From Tritrichomonas musculus (Eukaryota; Parabasalia; Tritrichomonadida; Tritrichomonadidae), in the NCBI GenBank assembly GCA_039105265.1, contig JAPFFF010000007.1:3410001-3474000 (forward strand): a stretch of 64,000 bases of DNA. Reading direction: 5' to 3'. Positions 51,707-61,239 of this stretch are shown here, in pieces. Position 1 is the first letter of the stretch. Every line of letters starts with the position of its first letter. Position numbers and translations under genes: made by a program. The notes under the pieces are model-generated. The model worked only from the letters and a program-made list of their open reading frames with translations, had not been told where the DNA came from and searched no databases.

Positions 51707-52843
51707 ATGTTAAAATACCCATTTAGTAGTAAGTACAAGTATTTTGAATTTCACAACATCCCCAAAGAACCATATGTACAAGATTATAGACTTAAATCCT
51801 GCGCCCAGTATATGAAACCTAATTTTAGTAACGAACCTGGTTGCTGGGAAGTAGATTTAATGTTTGTGAAGAACACTATTTACCTTGTCATGATTAACGT
51901 TAATACAAGATTCTTGATAGTAGAGCCAATAGAAAATCGAAAAGCAGGAACGTTATCAGAGGAAATTGTAAATATTATTGTAAAATATGATGTAAATATT
52001 GTTACTATCAAGTGTGATGGAGAGAAAAGTTTGCTTGCTGTGAAGAATGATATTATTGCTCTTAGGTTAGAAGATGATTCTGTTTCATTTGTTCCTGCAA
52101 TTCACAATATTGTTCGTGAAAGTAACTTGAGAGGTAAGGATAAAATACTAGAGGAAATTATTAACAATCATAACACAGGAATACTAAAGAAAATATTGCC
52201 AACATACAATGACGAATTTGATGTAAATTCTATTAAATCTTGGTCAGTATACAGAATCAAATTTGTAGTAAATTCTTCTCCATTTGCTCTCGCCCATAAG
52301 ACTGTAGACTCTGTAATACGAACTTTACGAAATTCTTTTGGTGCAAACGACACAAAAATAGCAAACAACAATTTTATGCAGCAAATGGTACTCTACTATA
52401 ATAATACTCCTCATAGATCCTTAAGACTAAGAAACTACAATTATACTGACGAAAATGAAACAGAAGTAAAGTTACCAGGAAAATATATTTACTATACACC
52501 TGCACAAATGCAAAATAATACTGACCTTGAATGGAGATATATAAGAATGATGAGAAGTAAATTACAGGAAATACAGCAGAAACAGAAGCACAAAGGTCTA
52601 CTAACATACAAGAAAGGAAATATAATTCTTGTTCATGTTGATTATGGCAAGACTGAAAAGAAATTTGATAAACGTAGAAGAGTCTTTAATGAAATTGCAA
52701 CTTTCTTAGCATACTCTAATGGTAATGTCATTTGTAAACTTCAAAATAATAAACTAGCACAAGTTCCTATTGCATATACCAAGAAAGTTGCTGATAACTA
52801 TGATAAACTTAGTGCAGATTATAAATTGTACTTTGGTTTGTAA
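51707..52843 (+). CDS. Retroviral-type (rve) integrase of Maverick
   Basis: DDE-type integrase that inserts the element DNA into the genome. From the first ATG at 51707 it is 378 residues. The RNase-H-like core begins WEVDLMFV (D50) and has IKCDGEKS (D104), then the helix region AHKTVDSVIRTLRNSFG and YYNNTPHRSL, which is highly typical of the family. The C-terminus (GNIILVHVDYGKTEKKFDKR to the end) is the SH3-like DNA-binding domain. It lies downstream of the capsid and HNH relic and 3 bases before the next gene. Confidence 0.8.
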   Translation: MLKYPFSSKYKYFEFHNIPKEPYVQDYRLKSCAQYMKPNFSNEPGCWEVDLMFVKNTIYLVMINVNTRFLIVEPIENRKAGTLSEEIVNIIVKYDVNIVTIKCDGEKSLLAVKNDIIALRLEDDSVSFVPAIHNIVRESNLRGKDKILEEIINNHNTGILKKILPTYNDEFDVNSIKSWSVYRIKFVVNSSPFALAHKTVDSVIRTLRNSFGANDTKIANNNFMQQMVLYYNNTPHRSLRLRNYNYTDENETEVKLPGKYIYYTPAQMQNNTDLEWRYIRMMRSKLQEIQQKQKHKGLLTYKKGNIILVHVDYGKTEKKFDKRRRVFNEIATFLAYSNGNVICKLQNNKLAQVPIAYTKKVADNYDKLSADYKLYFGL

Positions 52844-52846
52844 TAA

Positions 52847-53176
52847 ATGCCAAAACAATATTTCCATACACAAGATAAAGATTTTCAGCTTCCTCTAGAA
52901 TTTGTAAGCAGCAGAAACAAAAGGTATATCGTAGTTCAGTATGTAGGTGCAATTGTGAAAGATACTCTTGTTGGAGATTTGATGGTGCACAGTAATATAG
53001 TTCAGCAATATGGTTACTGTGATAATTTTATAATGTTGGCCAACAGAAGACAAACCAAATATAGAAAATATTTGTTTCTTGGACATGAACGAAATTACAA
53101 AATCTGGTTCACAGATCTTTACGGAAATGATATTGTACCTTCTGCATTCATACTAAGTTGTCTTCTTATTTATTAG
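52847..53176 (+). CDS. Small Maverick protein, possibly a minor virion protein
   Basis: 109 residues, family uncertain. The end KIWFTDLYGNDIVPSAF is weakly like a motif (IWxTDxxGxxI) in small Polinton structural proteins. The next gene starts two bases after its stop, so the two are probably expressed together. No membrane segment is clear. Confidence 0.5.
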   Translation: MPKQYFHTQDKDFQLPLEFVSSRNKRYIVVQYVGAIVKDTLVGDLMVHSNIVQQYGYCDNFIMLANRRQTKYRKYLFLGHERNYKIWFTDLYGNDIVPSAFILSCLLIY

Positions 53177-53178
53177 AA

Positions 53179-54651
53179 ATGTCTGTCAGACCAGGAAAAG
53201 AAATAGTATGTGATGATGTAAATTATTCTACACTCGCTGTTAGTACAAAAGGATATGTGATATACGCCTTTCCAATAAAATATGAATTACCAAAAATGTG
53301 CTTGAGCAAAGGACAAGCTGTAATAGACACATATCCATGCTACTATATCAAACTTGAAGAAGACTATTTTCCAACAATAATTTTTGTTATACGTTTTATT
53401 TGTGGAAGGGAGGTTGTTGTTCTAATGAAAGATAGAGATATAGATTATAGTAAATCAAGATTATTATATGCTTTTAATCTTGATTCTTTCAAACCAAAGT
53501 TTGCAGAAATAAAAGTTGTAAGTAAATTAACAGAGTCAAGTGAGTTCATATACCCTTTCAAACTTGATCCTGATTGTGATGATGAAATTAAAGAAAAGTA
53601 TGTAAGCCAACTTTCACAAAAAGTTGATCAAATTCACCCAGAAATCTTACCAAAAAATTATTCTCAAAAACACTGGTATAATTTTTGCTGTTACCAGGAT
53701 AATAGAGCTCGTACACAAGAACCTCCAACATTTCCTTGTTTATCTCCACAAGAGAGAGCAGAACTTAAAGAAAAACGAAGATTAGAGAAAGAAGAACAAG
53801 AAAAACAAATGAAAAAGGCTGAACAAAAGAAAAAGAAAAAAGAAGCTGAATATCATAAAAAGAGACAAGAAGAAATAAGAAAAATCAATGAAGCTCCTAA
53901 GCTCGATATTCAAACTGGAAAAATAATATACAACAAACCTTATGATCTTGTTGGTGAGGGTAGGTACAAAGCTATAATATATAAGAGACAGAATGCTAAT
54001 GTAAATACAAATTTACATGACTTTCCAACAGAAAAAACAGAACTTGATATTGATCCAAATGAATCTTTAATATTTGACAATCATCCTTATCAACAGAGGC
54101 TAGCATTACCTCTATATCACGCACGTTCGACTCAAGTACCAAAACCCCCAAAACCCCCAAGCTCAGGCCGAGCCTTCGCGAGGCCCCTACCAAAAAAGAC
54201 AGTGGCGCTCCGACAAGCTGGAACTAAGAAAAAAGAAATTATACCAAAATCTACAAAGCTTGTTAGAGATAGAATAAGAAGAGCACATAACGAGAATCTG
54301 CGAGGGACAGAGGACCGAGCTGAAGAAAAGAAAGTTTATCCTAGTGATAGTGATAGTGATAGTGAGCCTGTGGAAATTCAATATGGCTATCTTGTTATGG
54401 ATGATGATAAACCAGCACCAGCACCGAAACCCCAACAACAACCAAAACAACAACAACAACAACAGCCACAAAGCTCGAGCTCAAAACAAATTTTCCCACC
54501 TAGGCCACCCCAACCAAATTTAAATAAAACATATACTGCAAGTATGAGAATTGTAAAAGATGAGAATCTGAGGACCGAGCTGAACCTAAAAGAAGACAAA
54601 CCAAAAATAAAAAAGTTCTATCTCCATCTGAAATCGACGATTCTATTTTAA
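53179..54651 (+). CDS. Maverick protein with coiled coil and long basic/Pro-Gln tail
   Basis: 490 residues from MSVRPGKEI; this is the first ATG after the previous stop. Residues 1-170 appear folded. About 190-245 is a Lys/Glu-rich single helix or coiled coil. The last 200 residues are low complexity: Pro/Lys-rich, SDSDSDSE, then poly-Gln and Pro. Two DNA stretches in the tail, both beginning GAGAATCTG, repeat each other. Function unknown. It converges on the gene at 54656 with four bases between. Confidence 0.5.
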   Translation: MSVRPGKEIVCDDVNYSTLAVSTKGYVIYAFPIKYELPKMCLSKGQAVIDTYPCYYIKLEEDYFPTIIFVIRFICGREVVVLMKDRDIDYSKSRLLYAFNLDSFKPKFAEIKVVSKLTESSEFIYPFKLDPDCDDEIKEKYVSQLSQKVDQIHPEILPKNYSQKHWYNFCCYQDNRARTQEPPTFPCLSPQERAELKEKRRLEKEEQEKQMKKAEQKKKKKEAEYHKKRQEEIRKINEAPKLDIQTGKIIYNKPYDLVGEGRYKAIIYKRQNANVNTNLHDFPTEKTELDIDPNESLIFDNHPYQQRLALPLYHARSTQVPKPPKPPSSGRAFARPLPKKTVALRQAGTKKKEIIPKSTKLVRDRIRRAHNENLRGTEDRAEEKKVYPSDSDSDSEPVEIQYGYLVMDDDKPAPAPKPQQQPKQQQQQQPQSSSSKQIFPPRPPQPNLNKTYTASMRIVKDENLRTELNLKEDKPKIKKFYLHLKSTILF

Positions 54652-54655
54652 ATAT

Positions 54656-56173
54656 TTAAGCTTCATCTTCATCATCATTATCATTATCGTCACTTGAAAG
54701 AGCATCTTTGGTTTTGATATCATAGTGATGAACTTCACTCTTACGTTCTATTTGTTGTTTCTTGTACTGGTCTTTATAATTTGCGTATCCACTACCACTA
54801 CCATAAAGTTTATCTACAATAGCTGTTAGACGTTTTGTATAGAAATCTTTGTTTTCTTTAATTTCTTTTGGTGCTGCAGACAAAACTTGTTCTTGTATAA
54901 GTTCCTGTATAGCTTCTCGTCCAGGTTTCTCACCTAACATGAGTATTTCTGCGAAAACTAATAGGAATAATCTTTCTAGAATTCTAATGAAAGCAGCATG
55001 AGTTTTATTACTCTTTTCAAGATTTTCTACTTTAATTTCTCCTGTCTTGATATCTATGATAGGATTTATATAATCTGATCCTATTTTTACGGTTTTCGGT
55101 CCTGCTCTTTCATTATAAGCTGCTTTGTGATCTCGTTTGTAATTTACCCAAGCAGGGTAAGTTAATTTTTTACCGTTAAATTCTTTTGCTTCTACTTCAC
55201 GTTTGACACCAAGATCAACAACAATAATGTACATAGCATTTGATAAACCTAGATAATTTAGAAGCCTGATTACAGATTTGTATTTTGGATAAGCTACATC
55301 CCAAAAGAACTTCCAGATATGAGAGAAAATAGATGCCCAGTATGAGCTAGGAGACAGTCTTTTGCTTATTCTTGGTTTTCCTAAACCTAATTTCGTATAA
55401 TGATCTGTATATTTTTGCATTTCTTCTGTTTCTTTAAGTTTATATTCACCTTTGGCCCAATCAACGTTGTCGATAGACTTTTCAAATTGTGCTGCTAGCC
55501 AAACATTAAATGGAGTTTCTTTTCTAGCTTCACGTGATCTGAATTGTGATTTCCATACTTTCTTATATGGACTAGCACGAACAATCTTATATCCGTTAAT
55601 AATTCTTGGTACTCCACGTTTATCTACAAGTACAATATCATCAACTAAATCTCCATTCAAATCTGTAATATTAACTCCGTTAGGATCTTTTGTGTTTGGT
55701 GGAAGAAGCCTGTAGCGAGGTTGTCCAGAATCATCTACATGATTATAAGCATATTCTTGTGCTAAATCTCGTGTAGCTGCATTCGGTATATACTTTATAC
55801 GGAAATTACCATTGATGATGATATCTAATAATTGTTGATTGTAAAAGGAAACATCCCCGTCTCCTGATAATTTTGCTATTTTGAAAGAACTTTTGAGTTT
55901 ATCTGGTATATCTTTTACATCTCTATTTTTTCTTTGACCTACAGTTCTTTTAGGTTTCTTCAACAAATCTTCTGTAAAATCCTTGTCAGGCATATAAGTA
56001 TTTTCACGATTAAATTCACCATAAGGTTTAAATCTTTTAGTAACATTATCAGCAAATGTTACTTCTTGGTCTTCTAACTTTTTTCCTCCTTTATTTCTTG
56101 GAGCTCTAAAGTCTGCTAAAGATTTATTTAGATTAGTAATTTCATCATCATCTTCAATTTTCATCATCATCAC
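54656..56173 (-). CDS. Conserved large Maverick protein of unknown function
   Basis: 505 residues, acidic at both ends (KIEDDDE and SSDDNDNDDEDEA) with a folded centre. The sequence PNTKDPNGVNITDLNGDLVD with DIVLVDKRGVPRIINGYKI is a distinctive beta-rich stretch. The helical part contains a hydrophobic segment (RILERLFLLVFAEILML) that could be buried or membrane-facing. Its start overlaps the upstream gene by 20 bases within a run of GATGAT. I do not recognise a named domain; Mavericks have such large unknown genes near the fibre end. Confidence 0.55.
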   Translation of the reverse strand: MMMMKIEDDDEITNLNKSLADFRAPRNKGGKKLEDQEVTFADNVTKRFKPYGEFNRENTYMPDKDFTEDLLKKPKRTVGQRKNRDVKDIPDKLKSSFKIAKLSGDGDVSFYNQQLLDIIINGNFRIKYIPNAATRDLAQEYAYNHVDDSGQPRYRLLPPNTKDPNGVNITDLNGDLVDDIVLVDKRGVPRIINGYKIVRASPYKKVWKSQFRSREARKETPFNVWLAAQFEKSIDNVDWAKGEYKLKETEEMQKYTDHYTKLGLGKPRISKRLSPSSYWASIFSHIWKFFWDVAYPKYKSVIRLLNYLGLSNAMYIIVVDLGVKREVEAKEFNGKKLTYPAWVNYKRDHKAAYNERAGPKTVKIGSDYINPIIDIKTGEIKVENLEKSNKTHAAFIRILERLFLLVFAEILMLGEKPGREAIQELIQEQVLSAAPKEIKENKDFYTKRLTAIVDKLYGSGSGYANYKDQYKKQQIERKSEVHHYDIKTKDALSSDDNDNDDEDEA

Positions 56174-57338
56174 TATATACTATAACTTCCTCTCGTGACA
56201 TGGTTTTAGGTTCTAAAAAATATTCATTTTCATTGTCATCGCTATTCATATTGTAAAAGATTTCTCGATCTCCGTTCTCGGAAATATACTTTAATAAGTT
56301 TTGGAGTTGCTCTTTATTCTTAGGTTCTGTAGTAGAATCAAAAATGTTTGTCTCACGAATAGCAGCATGCAACTGTAAAACAAGATTTCTTACTCTGGTA
56401 TCAGAATCATCTTTTGGAGAGCAAGCACGATTGTAATAACTATAGAGATTCTCTTCTGTGAAATTTTCATTTAACAAACCAAATTTACGAAGCTGTGCAG
56501 CATCTACAGCAGAAGATTTATTATATGAGTTTACTAACCTTTCTTTTTCTTCATTACTCATGTTTTGTAAGTTTTGTTTGTCAATTTCAGCAAGCTTGCT
56601 CACAGTTTCTATATTTGTTTGTCTTCTTTGATTTTCGAATTTCATCAAATCTTCCACAAGCCCAGCAATCTTGTCAGAGTTTCTATTATTAGAATCAATA
56701 TTCTTTGTCAAAGTTTCTACAAGAGACCTAATTTGCTTTGTATCCTTTTTGTTGAATAAAGGATATTTATCAGGATCATCTGCAATTCTGTAGTATAACA
56801 AAAGTGAATCTGCAACATTTTTTTCAAGTACAATTATATTAGTAAGCGTAGATAAATCTTCATTATATCTGTTTCTGTAATAATGTTTATCAGATTCGGG
56901 TTCTTCTTCCTCTTCTATTTTAAGTTCAGCAGTATCATCATCATCATCAACAATATTAATTAGGGGTGGAGGTGCGGATTTCTTTTGTTTGGTTTTGTTA
57001 GGAATATTAAGTTTTACATATGATGTAGGTTTCACATATGAAGATATATCTTGAAAATATTTTGCTTTTGACTCTAATATTTTTGCTAAATCAGCTTTCT
57101 GGCGTTGACTCCCTTTAGGTCTAGTTTTGTAAAAAGTCAACATTTCTTGTAGTTTATCTTGGGCATCTTTTACATAATTTTTAGAATTGTTGGCAATTTC
57201 TATGATATTCCAAAGAATAATTTCTTTATTTGTGTCAGTCACACTAGTCCAGTTTACATACATAAACACTAGCATATTTCTATAGTCTTTATTTTTTACT
57301 TGGCTCTTGATAATTTCTTCATCTATGTCGAACATCAT
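56154..57338 (-). CDS. Helical Maverick protein of unknown function
   Basis: 394 residues, mainly helical, with an acidic Lys/Glu tract around 125-150 (DDDDTAELKIEEEEEPESD). It starts MMFDIDEEI. It overlaps the downstream gene by 20 bases and starts 5 bases from the divergent fibre gene, so the region is packed like a viral genome. No named domain is seen. Confidence 0.5.
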   Translation of the reverse strand: MMFDIDEEIIKSQVKNKDYRNMLVFMYVNWTSVTDTNKEIILWNIIEIANNSKNYVKDAQDKLQEMLTFYKTRPKGSQRQKADLAKILESKAKYFQDISSYVKPTSYVKLNIPNKTKQKKSAPPPLINIVDDDDDTAELKIEEEEEPESDKHYYRNRYNEDLSTLTNIIVLEKNVADSLLLYYRIADDPDKYPLFNKKDTKQIRSLVETLTKNIDSNNRNSDKIAGLVEDLMKFENQRRQTNIETVSKLAEIDKQNLQNMSNEEKERLVNSYNKSSAVDAAQLRKFGLLNENFTEENLYSYYNRACSPKDDSDTRVRNLVLQLHAAIRETNIFDSTTEPKNKEQLQNLLKYISENGDREIFYNMNSDDNENEYFLEPKTMSREEVIVYSDDDEN

Positions 57339-57343
57339 TTATT

Positions 57344-60233
57344 ATGTCCAAAATGTTCACAATAGAGCAGGCTGGCAGTATTAAGAAAGTAAATACTATA
57401 GACGAGCTTATCATAGAATATATAAGAAAATACTCGTGTCAAGGTGGAGTTAGTTCAAGTCCGAATATAAATGTTGAGGAAATCAAAAAAATGTTGGAAC
57501 CATATGCACTTTCTACAGACTTATTTGAGTTTCTTAAGACCGAAGAATTTAATAAAGAAATCCTGAATTATGTTTCAAATAAGGAACTTGAAAATGAATA
57601 TCGCAAGAAAAATGATCTTATTTATGAAGATACAACTCTCTTAACTACAGCTGTTGCAGATGAAAAATATAGACTAAAAGATGATATTCCAACTGTAGTA
57701 AATTCACAGCAGTATGATGAAAGTTCTACTACAAATGATAACGTGGTTCCTACTGTAAAATTAGTGGAAGATTTGACGACGAAACATAATTTATTTACGT
57801 ATGATACTGGAAAAAATGAAATTGTGATGACAAACACAGATAATAATAAATGTGTATCTTTAGAATCACATTATGGAAATCCAGCTTTAAAGATTGTGAA
57901 TTATGATTCTTCTTATAATGAAGCTAGTTTTGGCGCTACACCCTGTGGTTTTTTAATAAGTGATATAAATGATAATATTATTCTTCATTACGATAAAGAT
58001 GACAAACAAACTTTATTAGCAAATCCCTGTAATCTTGAGGATCAGAAACCTTTTCTTACAGAAGTCACAGCAGATGAAAGATATAATAGAAAAGAACGTA
58101 CTCTAGCTATAAAAGCTATGTTTGAAGATGGAACTTCTACAGCTTTTCCTATCACGCATAATATAAGTGCAAATGACAAAGAAGTATATGTAAAAATAGA
58201 AGATACAGCTGAGTATGTTTCAGGTTATGTTGCTTATGAGAGTGACAAAGTCGGGTATATAAAATGTAAGGTAGACAGTGAAACTACAATTTTGTTTGTA
58301 AAACTGTGACAGAAAATGTTTTTACTTATGGTGATTATACTTATAATGTTAGTAATGGTAGAATCACTACTCTAGAAACAGTAGCGAAGTTAACAAAGTT
58401 TGTTCCAAGTATAGTATACAATGATAATGTTGTTAAGTTTAGTAAAATTCAGCTTAACGCTAATTGTCCTTCAAGTATCTCTGTTGCTACTGATTTCAAT
58501 GGTAGAGATATAACTTCTTTATATAGATTTGGAAATTTATCTAAAACTGTAATTCATATAGATTTCACTAACTTTGATATTTCTAATGTTACAATTTGCT
58601 CAGATTTTGCAAATAAATGTAATAACCTAGAGACTATAAAATTTGATAAGAGATATAGTAATAATTTATGTAAGTATTTCGATTGGATGTTTATAGAATG
58701 TCGTAAACTAAAGGAAGTTGATTTATCTATGTTCTATTCGAGGAATGTGGTAAATATTGGAAGTATATTTATGGCCTGTACAGTTTTAGAAGTTATAGAT
58801 ATTTCAAACTTAATCATAACAGCCATGACTCAGTCTTGTACCGGTATGTTTGAAGCTTGCCGTAACCTAAAAATATTGTATATACATGATAGCATGTATG
58901 ATCTTATTTCATATGCTTTTGAATACAGAATTAAAGCAAAATTAGTGAAATCAACTTATAAAGATAGAGAATGTTATATTCCAGAAAATTATCTAGAAGA
59001 AGTGCAAAATAGTGACTGTGCTCTGAAAAGTGATATTCCTGCAATTCCTGATCTTTCTACATACCATATGCTCTCAAGACAGATATTCCAACTGTAGTAA
59101 ATTCACAGCAGTATGATGAAAGTTCTACCACAAATGATGTTGCTGTACCTACTGTAAAATTAGTAGAAGAACTAGCAAAAGATAATTTATTTGCGTATGA
59201 TGCAGAAAAGAATTCTATCGTGATGGCGAACACTGATAATAGTAAACATGTGTCTTTAGAATCAAATTATGGAGATCCAGCTTTGAAGATTATAAATTAT
59301 GGTTCTTCTTATAATGAAGTTAATTTTGGCCTTACACACAGTACTTTTATAATTTCTGATGATTCTAATAAAGATTTCTTGAGATATGATAAAATTGATA
59401 AGAAAACTTATCTTCAAAATCCACACAATATTAATTTCGAACCTCTACTTACAGAAGTCACAGCAAATGAAAAATATGTGAAAACTACGGGGAATTCAAC
59501 TATAGAAGGTACAATAAATATACACCCGCAGTACAATACGGTTATTAATGGTTGTTATGAAAATAATAAGGGTAAATATATAGTTTTTGGTGAAAATGAA
59601 GATAAAAGTGCAGAATTCACATACAGATATAATACAGAAGGAAGTTGTGGCCAGTTTAATATAAATGTTGATGCTGGACAACTTTTAAATGTTACTAGAA
59701 AAAGTTTTCAAGATACAAATACTATATTATATAGTAATTTAAATGTTGGTGGTAATTTGCGTGTATCAGGAACAATAACAGGAACAATATCAAATAGCAC
59801 CACTATTACTCACTACTCTCCCATAGAAACTTCTGTAAATTCTATTTCTGATTTCATAGTTGGAGCTCCCGTTTATCTTACTGGGCATGTGTACAAGAGA
59901 AAGAATGATATTTGGGAAGTTTCTACATTAGAGGATACCACTGACTGTATTTGCTCTGTGAAAACACAAGGAACATGGAAAGAGTACGTAGGAATTTGTA
60001 CTAGTATAGATGCCAAAAATAGCGCAATTACGTTTGCCAGTCACGGCGATTATCTTGTGCGTGTTACAGACTCGAGTTGCTATTGCGTGGGAGATGAAGT
60101 TTTCATAGATGATGACAATAAACTAAAGATTCTTGCTGGTGCTACTGCTATTACTGCAAAAATAAGAAGAATGACAGTGGGAATTATTACTAGTATTATA
60201 AGTGAAAATATACTTGCAGTATTCAAAAGTTAA
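57344..60233 (+). pseudogene. Fibre-like gene array, locus B
   Basis: Coding stretches for an elongated surface protein, homologous to the fibre gene of locus A at both ends: the start (MFTIEQAGSIKKVNTIDELI) and the last 150 residues (THYSPIETSV to IISENILAVFKS). A shaft-like stretch occurs twice: DIPTVVNSQQYDESSTTNDN and what follows at 57683 on, and again from 59082. A BspA/DUF285-like module lies between the two copies (58.3-59.0 kb). The array looks broken in about two places, or may be two overlapping genes plus a partial copy. It converges with the small conserved gene, overlapping it by 11 bases. The receptor-binding role is inferred from architecture. Confidence 0.6.
58330..59000 (+). 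other. BspA/DUF285-like leucine-rich module within the fibre array
   Basis: Repeats of about 25 residues with the pattern VIHIDFTNFDISNVTICSDF, then ANKCNNLETIKF, and later FMACTVLEVIDISNL, MFEACRNLKILYI. The MF-x-x-C-x-x-L and DISN positions match the DUF285 repeats of bacterial surface proteins and of BspA-like proteins, which trichomonads also use as adhesins. It has no good start of its own and reads as a module of the fibre array. In locus A the fibre lacks it. Confidence 0.6.
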
Positions 60234-60522
60234 GCTTATTTATAAGTTTGTCAGTCATGTAAATAGACAAATTTATATTATATTTTTCTTTGAGTTCTCG
60301 TCTTACATATGAGATTTGTTTGTGTTTTGGTAACTTTGCTATTTCAGCTTTGTTATCCTCATTTTGTATATACTCTATAACTTGCTTTCTTTGATCTTCA
60401 TTCATATTTTTGCTTTTGTTGAATGGTGCTGTTCTTGTTTTAGGTTTGTGTTGTTTGTGCAAGATTTCGTTCAAAAGTTGTTTAATCTCAGCTAAGGATT
60501 CTAAAATTTCTTGTTCTGACAT
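60223..60522 (-). CDS. Conserved small Maverick protein (homologue of the 30300-30830 gene)
   Basis: 99 residues from MSEQEILESLAEIKQLLNEI; the longer frame adds a Phe/Leu-rich leader encoded by an AT-rich tract, so the inner start is preferred. It matches the locus A protein in the N-terminal coiled segment and in the C-terminal block ending LSIYMTDKLIN, and it lacks that protein's long linker. The middle is basic (HKPKTRTAPFNKSKN). Being present in both loci suggests a core function; its nature is unknown. Confidence 0.6.
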   Translation of the reverse strand: MSEQEILESLAEIKQLLNEILHKQHKPKTRTAPFNKSKNMNEDQRKQVIEYIQNEDNKAEIAKLPKHKQISYVRRELKEKYNINLSIYMTDKLINKLNF

Positions 60523-60541
60523 TGTTGTTTGAAATAAAAAT

Positions 60542-60562
60542 AAAAATAAGAATAAAGTTTTT
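60542..60562 (+). repeat. 21-bp direct repeat, left copy flanking the HNH gene
   Basis: Identical to 61219-61239; it begins AAAAATAAGAATAAAG and ends in five T. The pair brackets the HNH gene exactly, with 677 bases from one copy to the next. The right copy covers the polymerase stop codon. Confidence 0.7.
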
Positions 60563-60575
60563 TGTATCAACTTTT

Positions 60576-61184
60576 CTAAGTTAGTCCATATTGATATTTA
60601 AAATTATTAACAGCTATAGTAGTTTTTTTATGATTTCTATCAAGAACATTTATACTTTTATGACCTCCTTTTGTTGTGATGATATGCATAATTCTATATA
60701 CACTATCAGTAATTCTTTTATAAAATATGTCTTCATTTGTATCTTCATTATAATAGTAATAATATTCATTTGGCTCAAGTTCTCTTCTTTCATTTTTCAA
60801 GTCATAATATGTAATCATAATTGAATCTTCAGGTATATCATCTATAAATTCATATTTTACACCATGTTTTGATGAAATATTTCTACTGTTTTCTGAATGT
60901 GAGACCCAACGTAAATTCTCTATATGATTATCAGTTCTATCTCTATTAATATGATCTACAAGATGAAAATTATTTGGATTAGGTATAAATTGTCTAGCAA
61001 TAATTTTGTGTTTAGTAATATGAGTTCTATTTAAGTTAATACGTGTATAACCATCACTATCAGTATTTTCTTTAACAATATACTTATTATCTTTTCTTCT
61101 AATAGTAAATGGAAATACTGTAAGAATCTCATAATCTGGATATTCATTTATGGTTACAAAATCTATAATTTGTTCTTCTGACAT
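60576..61184 (-). CDS. Free-standing HNH homing-type endonuclease
   Basis: 202 residues. The N-terminal part (EYPDYEILTVFPFTIRRKDN) is like NUMOD4-type DNA-recognition modules. The centre carries the nuclease: HLVDHINRDRTDNHIENLRW, with the DH pair, N-x-x-x-D and H-x-x-N-L-RW of HNH_3 enzymes, followed by VSHSENSRNISSK. The C-terminus is unrecognised. Such genes spread by cutting DNA that lacks them. It lies between polymerase B and the small conserved gene, is bracketed by 21-bp direct repeats, and has a decayed sister at 51.0-51.6 kb. It reads open throughout. Confidence 0.8.
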   Translation of the reverse strand: MSEEQIIDFVTINEYPDYEILTVFPFTIRRKDNKYIVKENTDSDGYTRINLNRTHITKHKIIARQFIPNPNNFHLVDHINRDRTDNHIENLRWVSHSENSRNISSKHGVKYEFIDDIPEDSIMITYYDLKNERRELEPNEYYYYYNEDTNEDIFYKRITDSVYRIMHIITTKGGHKSINVLDRNHKKTTIAVNNFKYQYGLT

Positions 61185-61218
61185 TTAGTGTAAATAATAA
61201 TTAAAATATTTCAAATTC

Positions 61219-61239
61219 AAAAATAAGAATAAAGTTTTT
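61219..61239 (+). repeat. 21-bp direct repeat, right copy flanking the HNH gene
   Basis: Exact copy of 60542-60562. It lies over the 3' end of polymerase B, so the repeat may be an old 3'-end/leader sequence copied when the HNH gene arrived. Confidence 0.7.
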
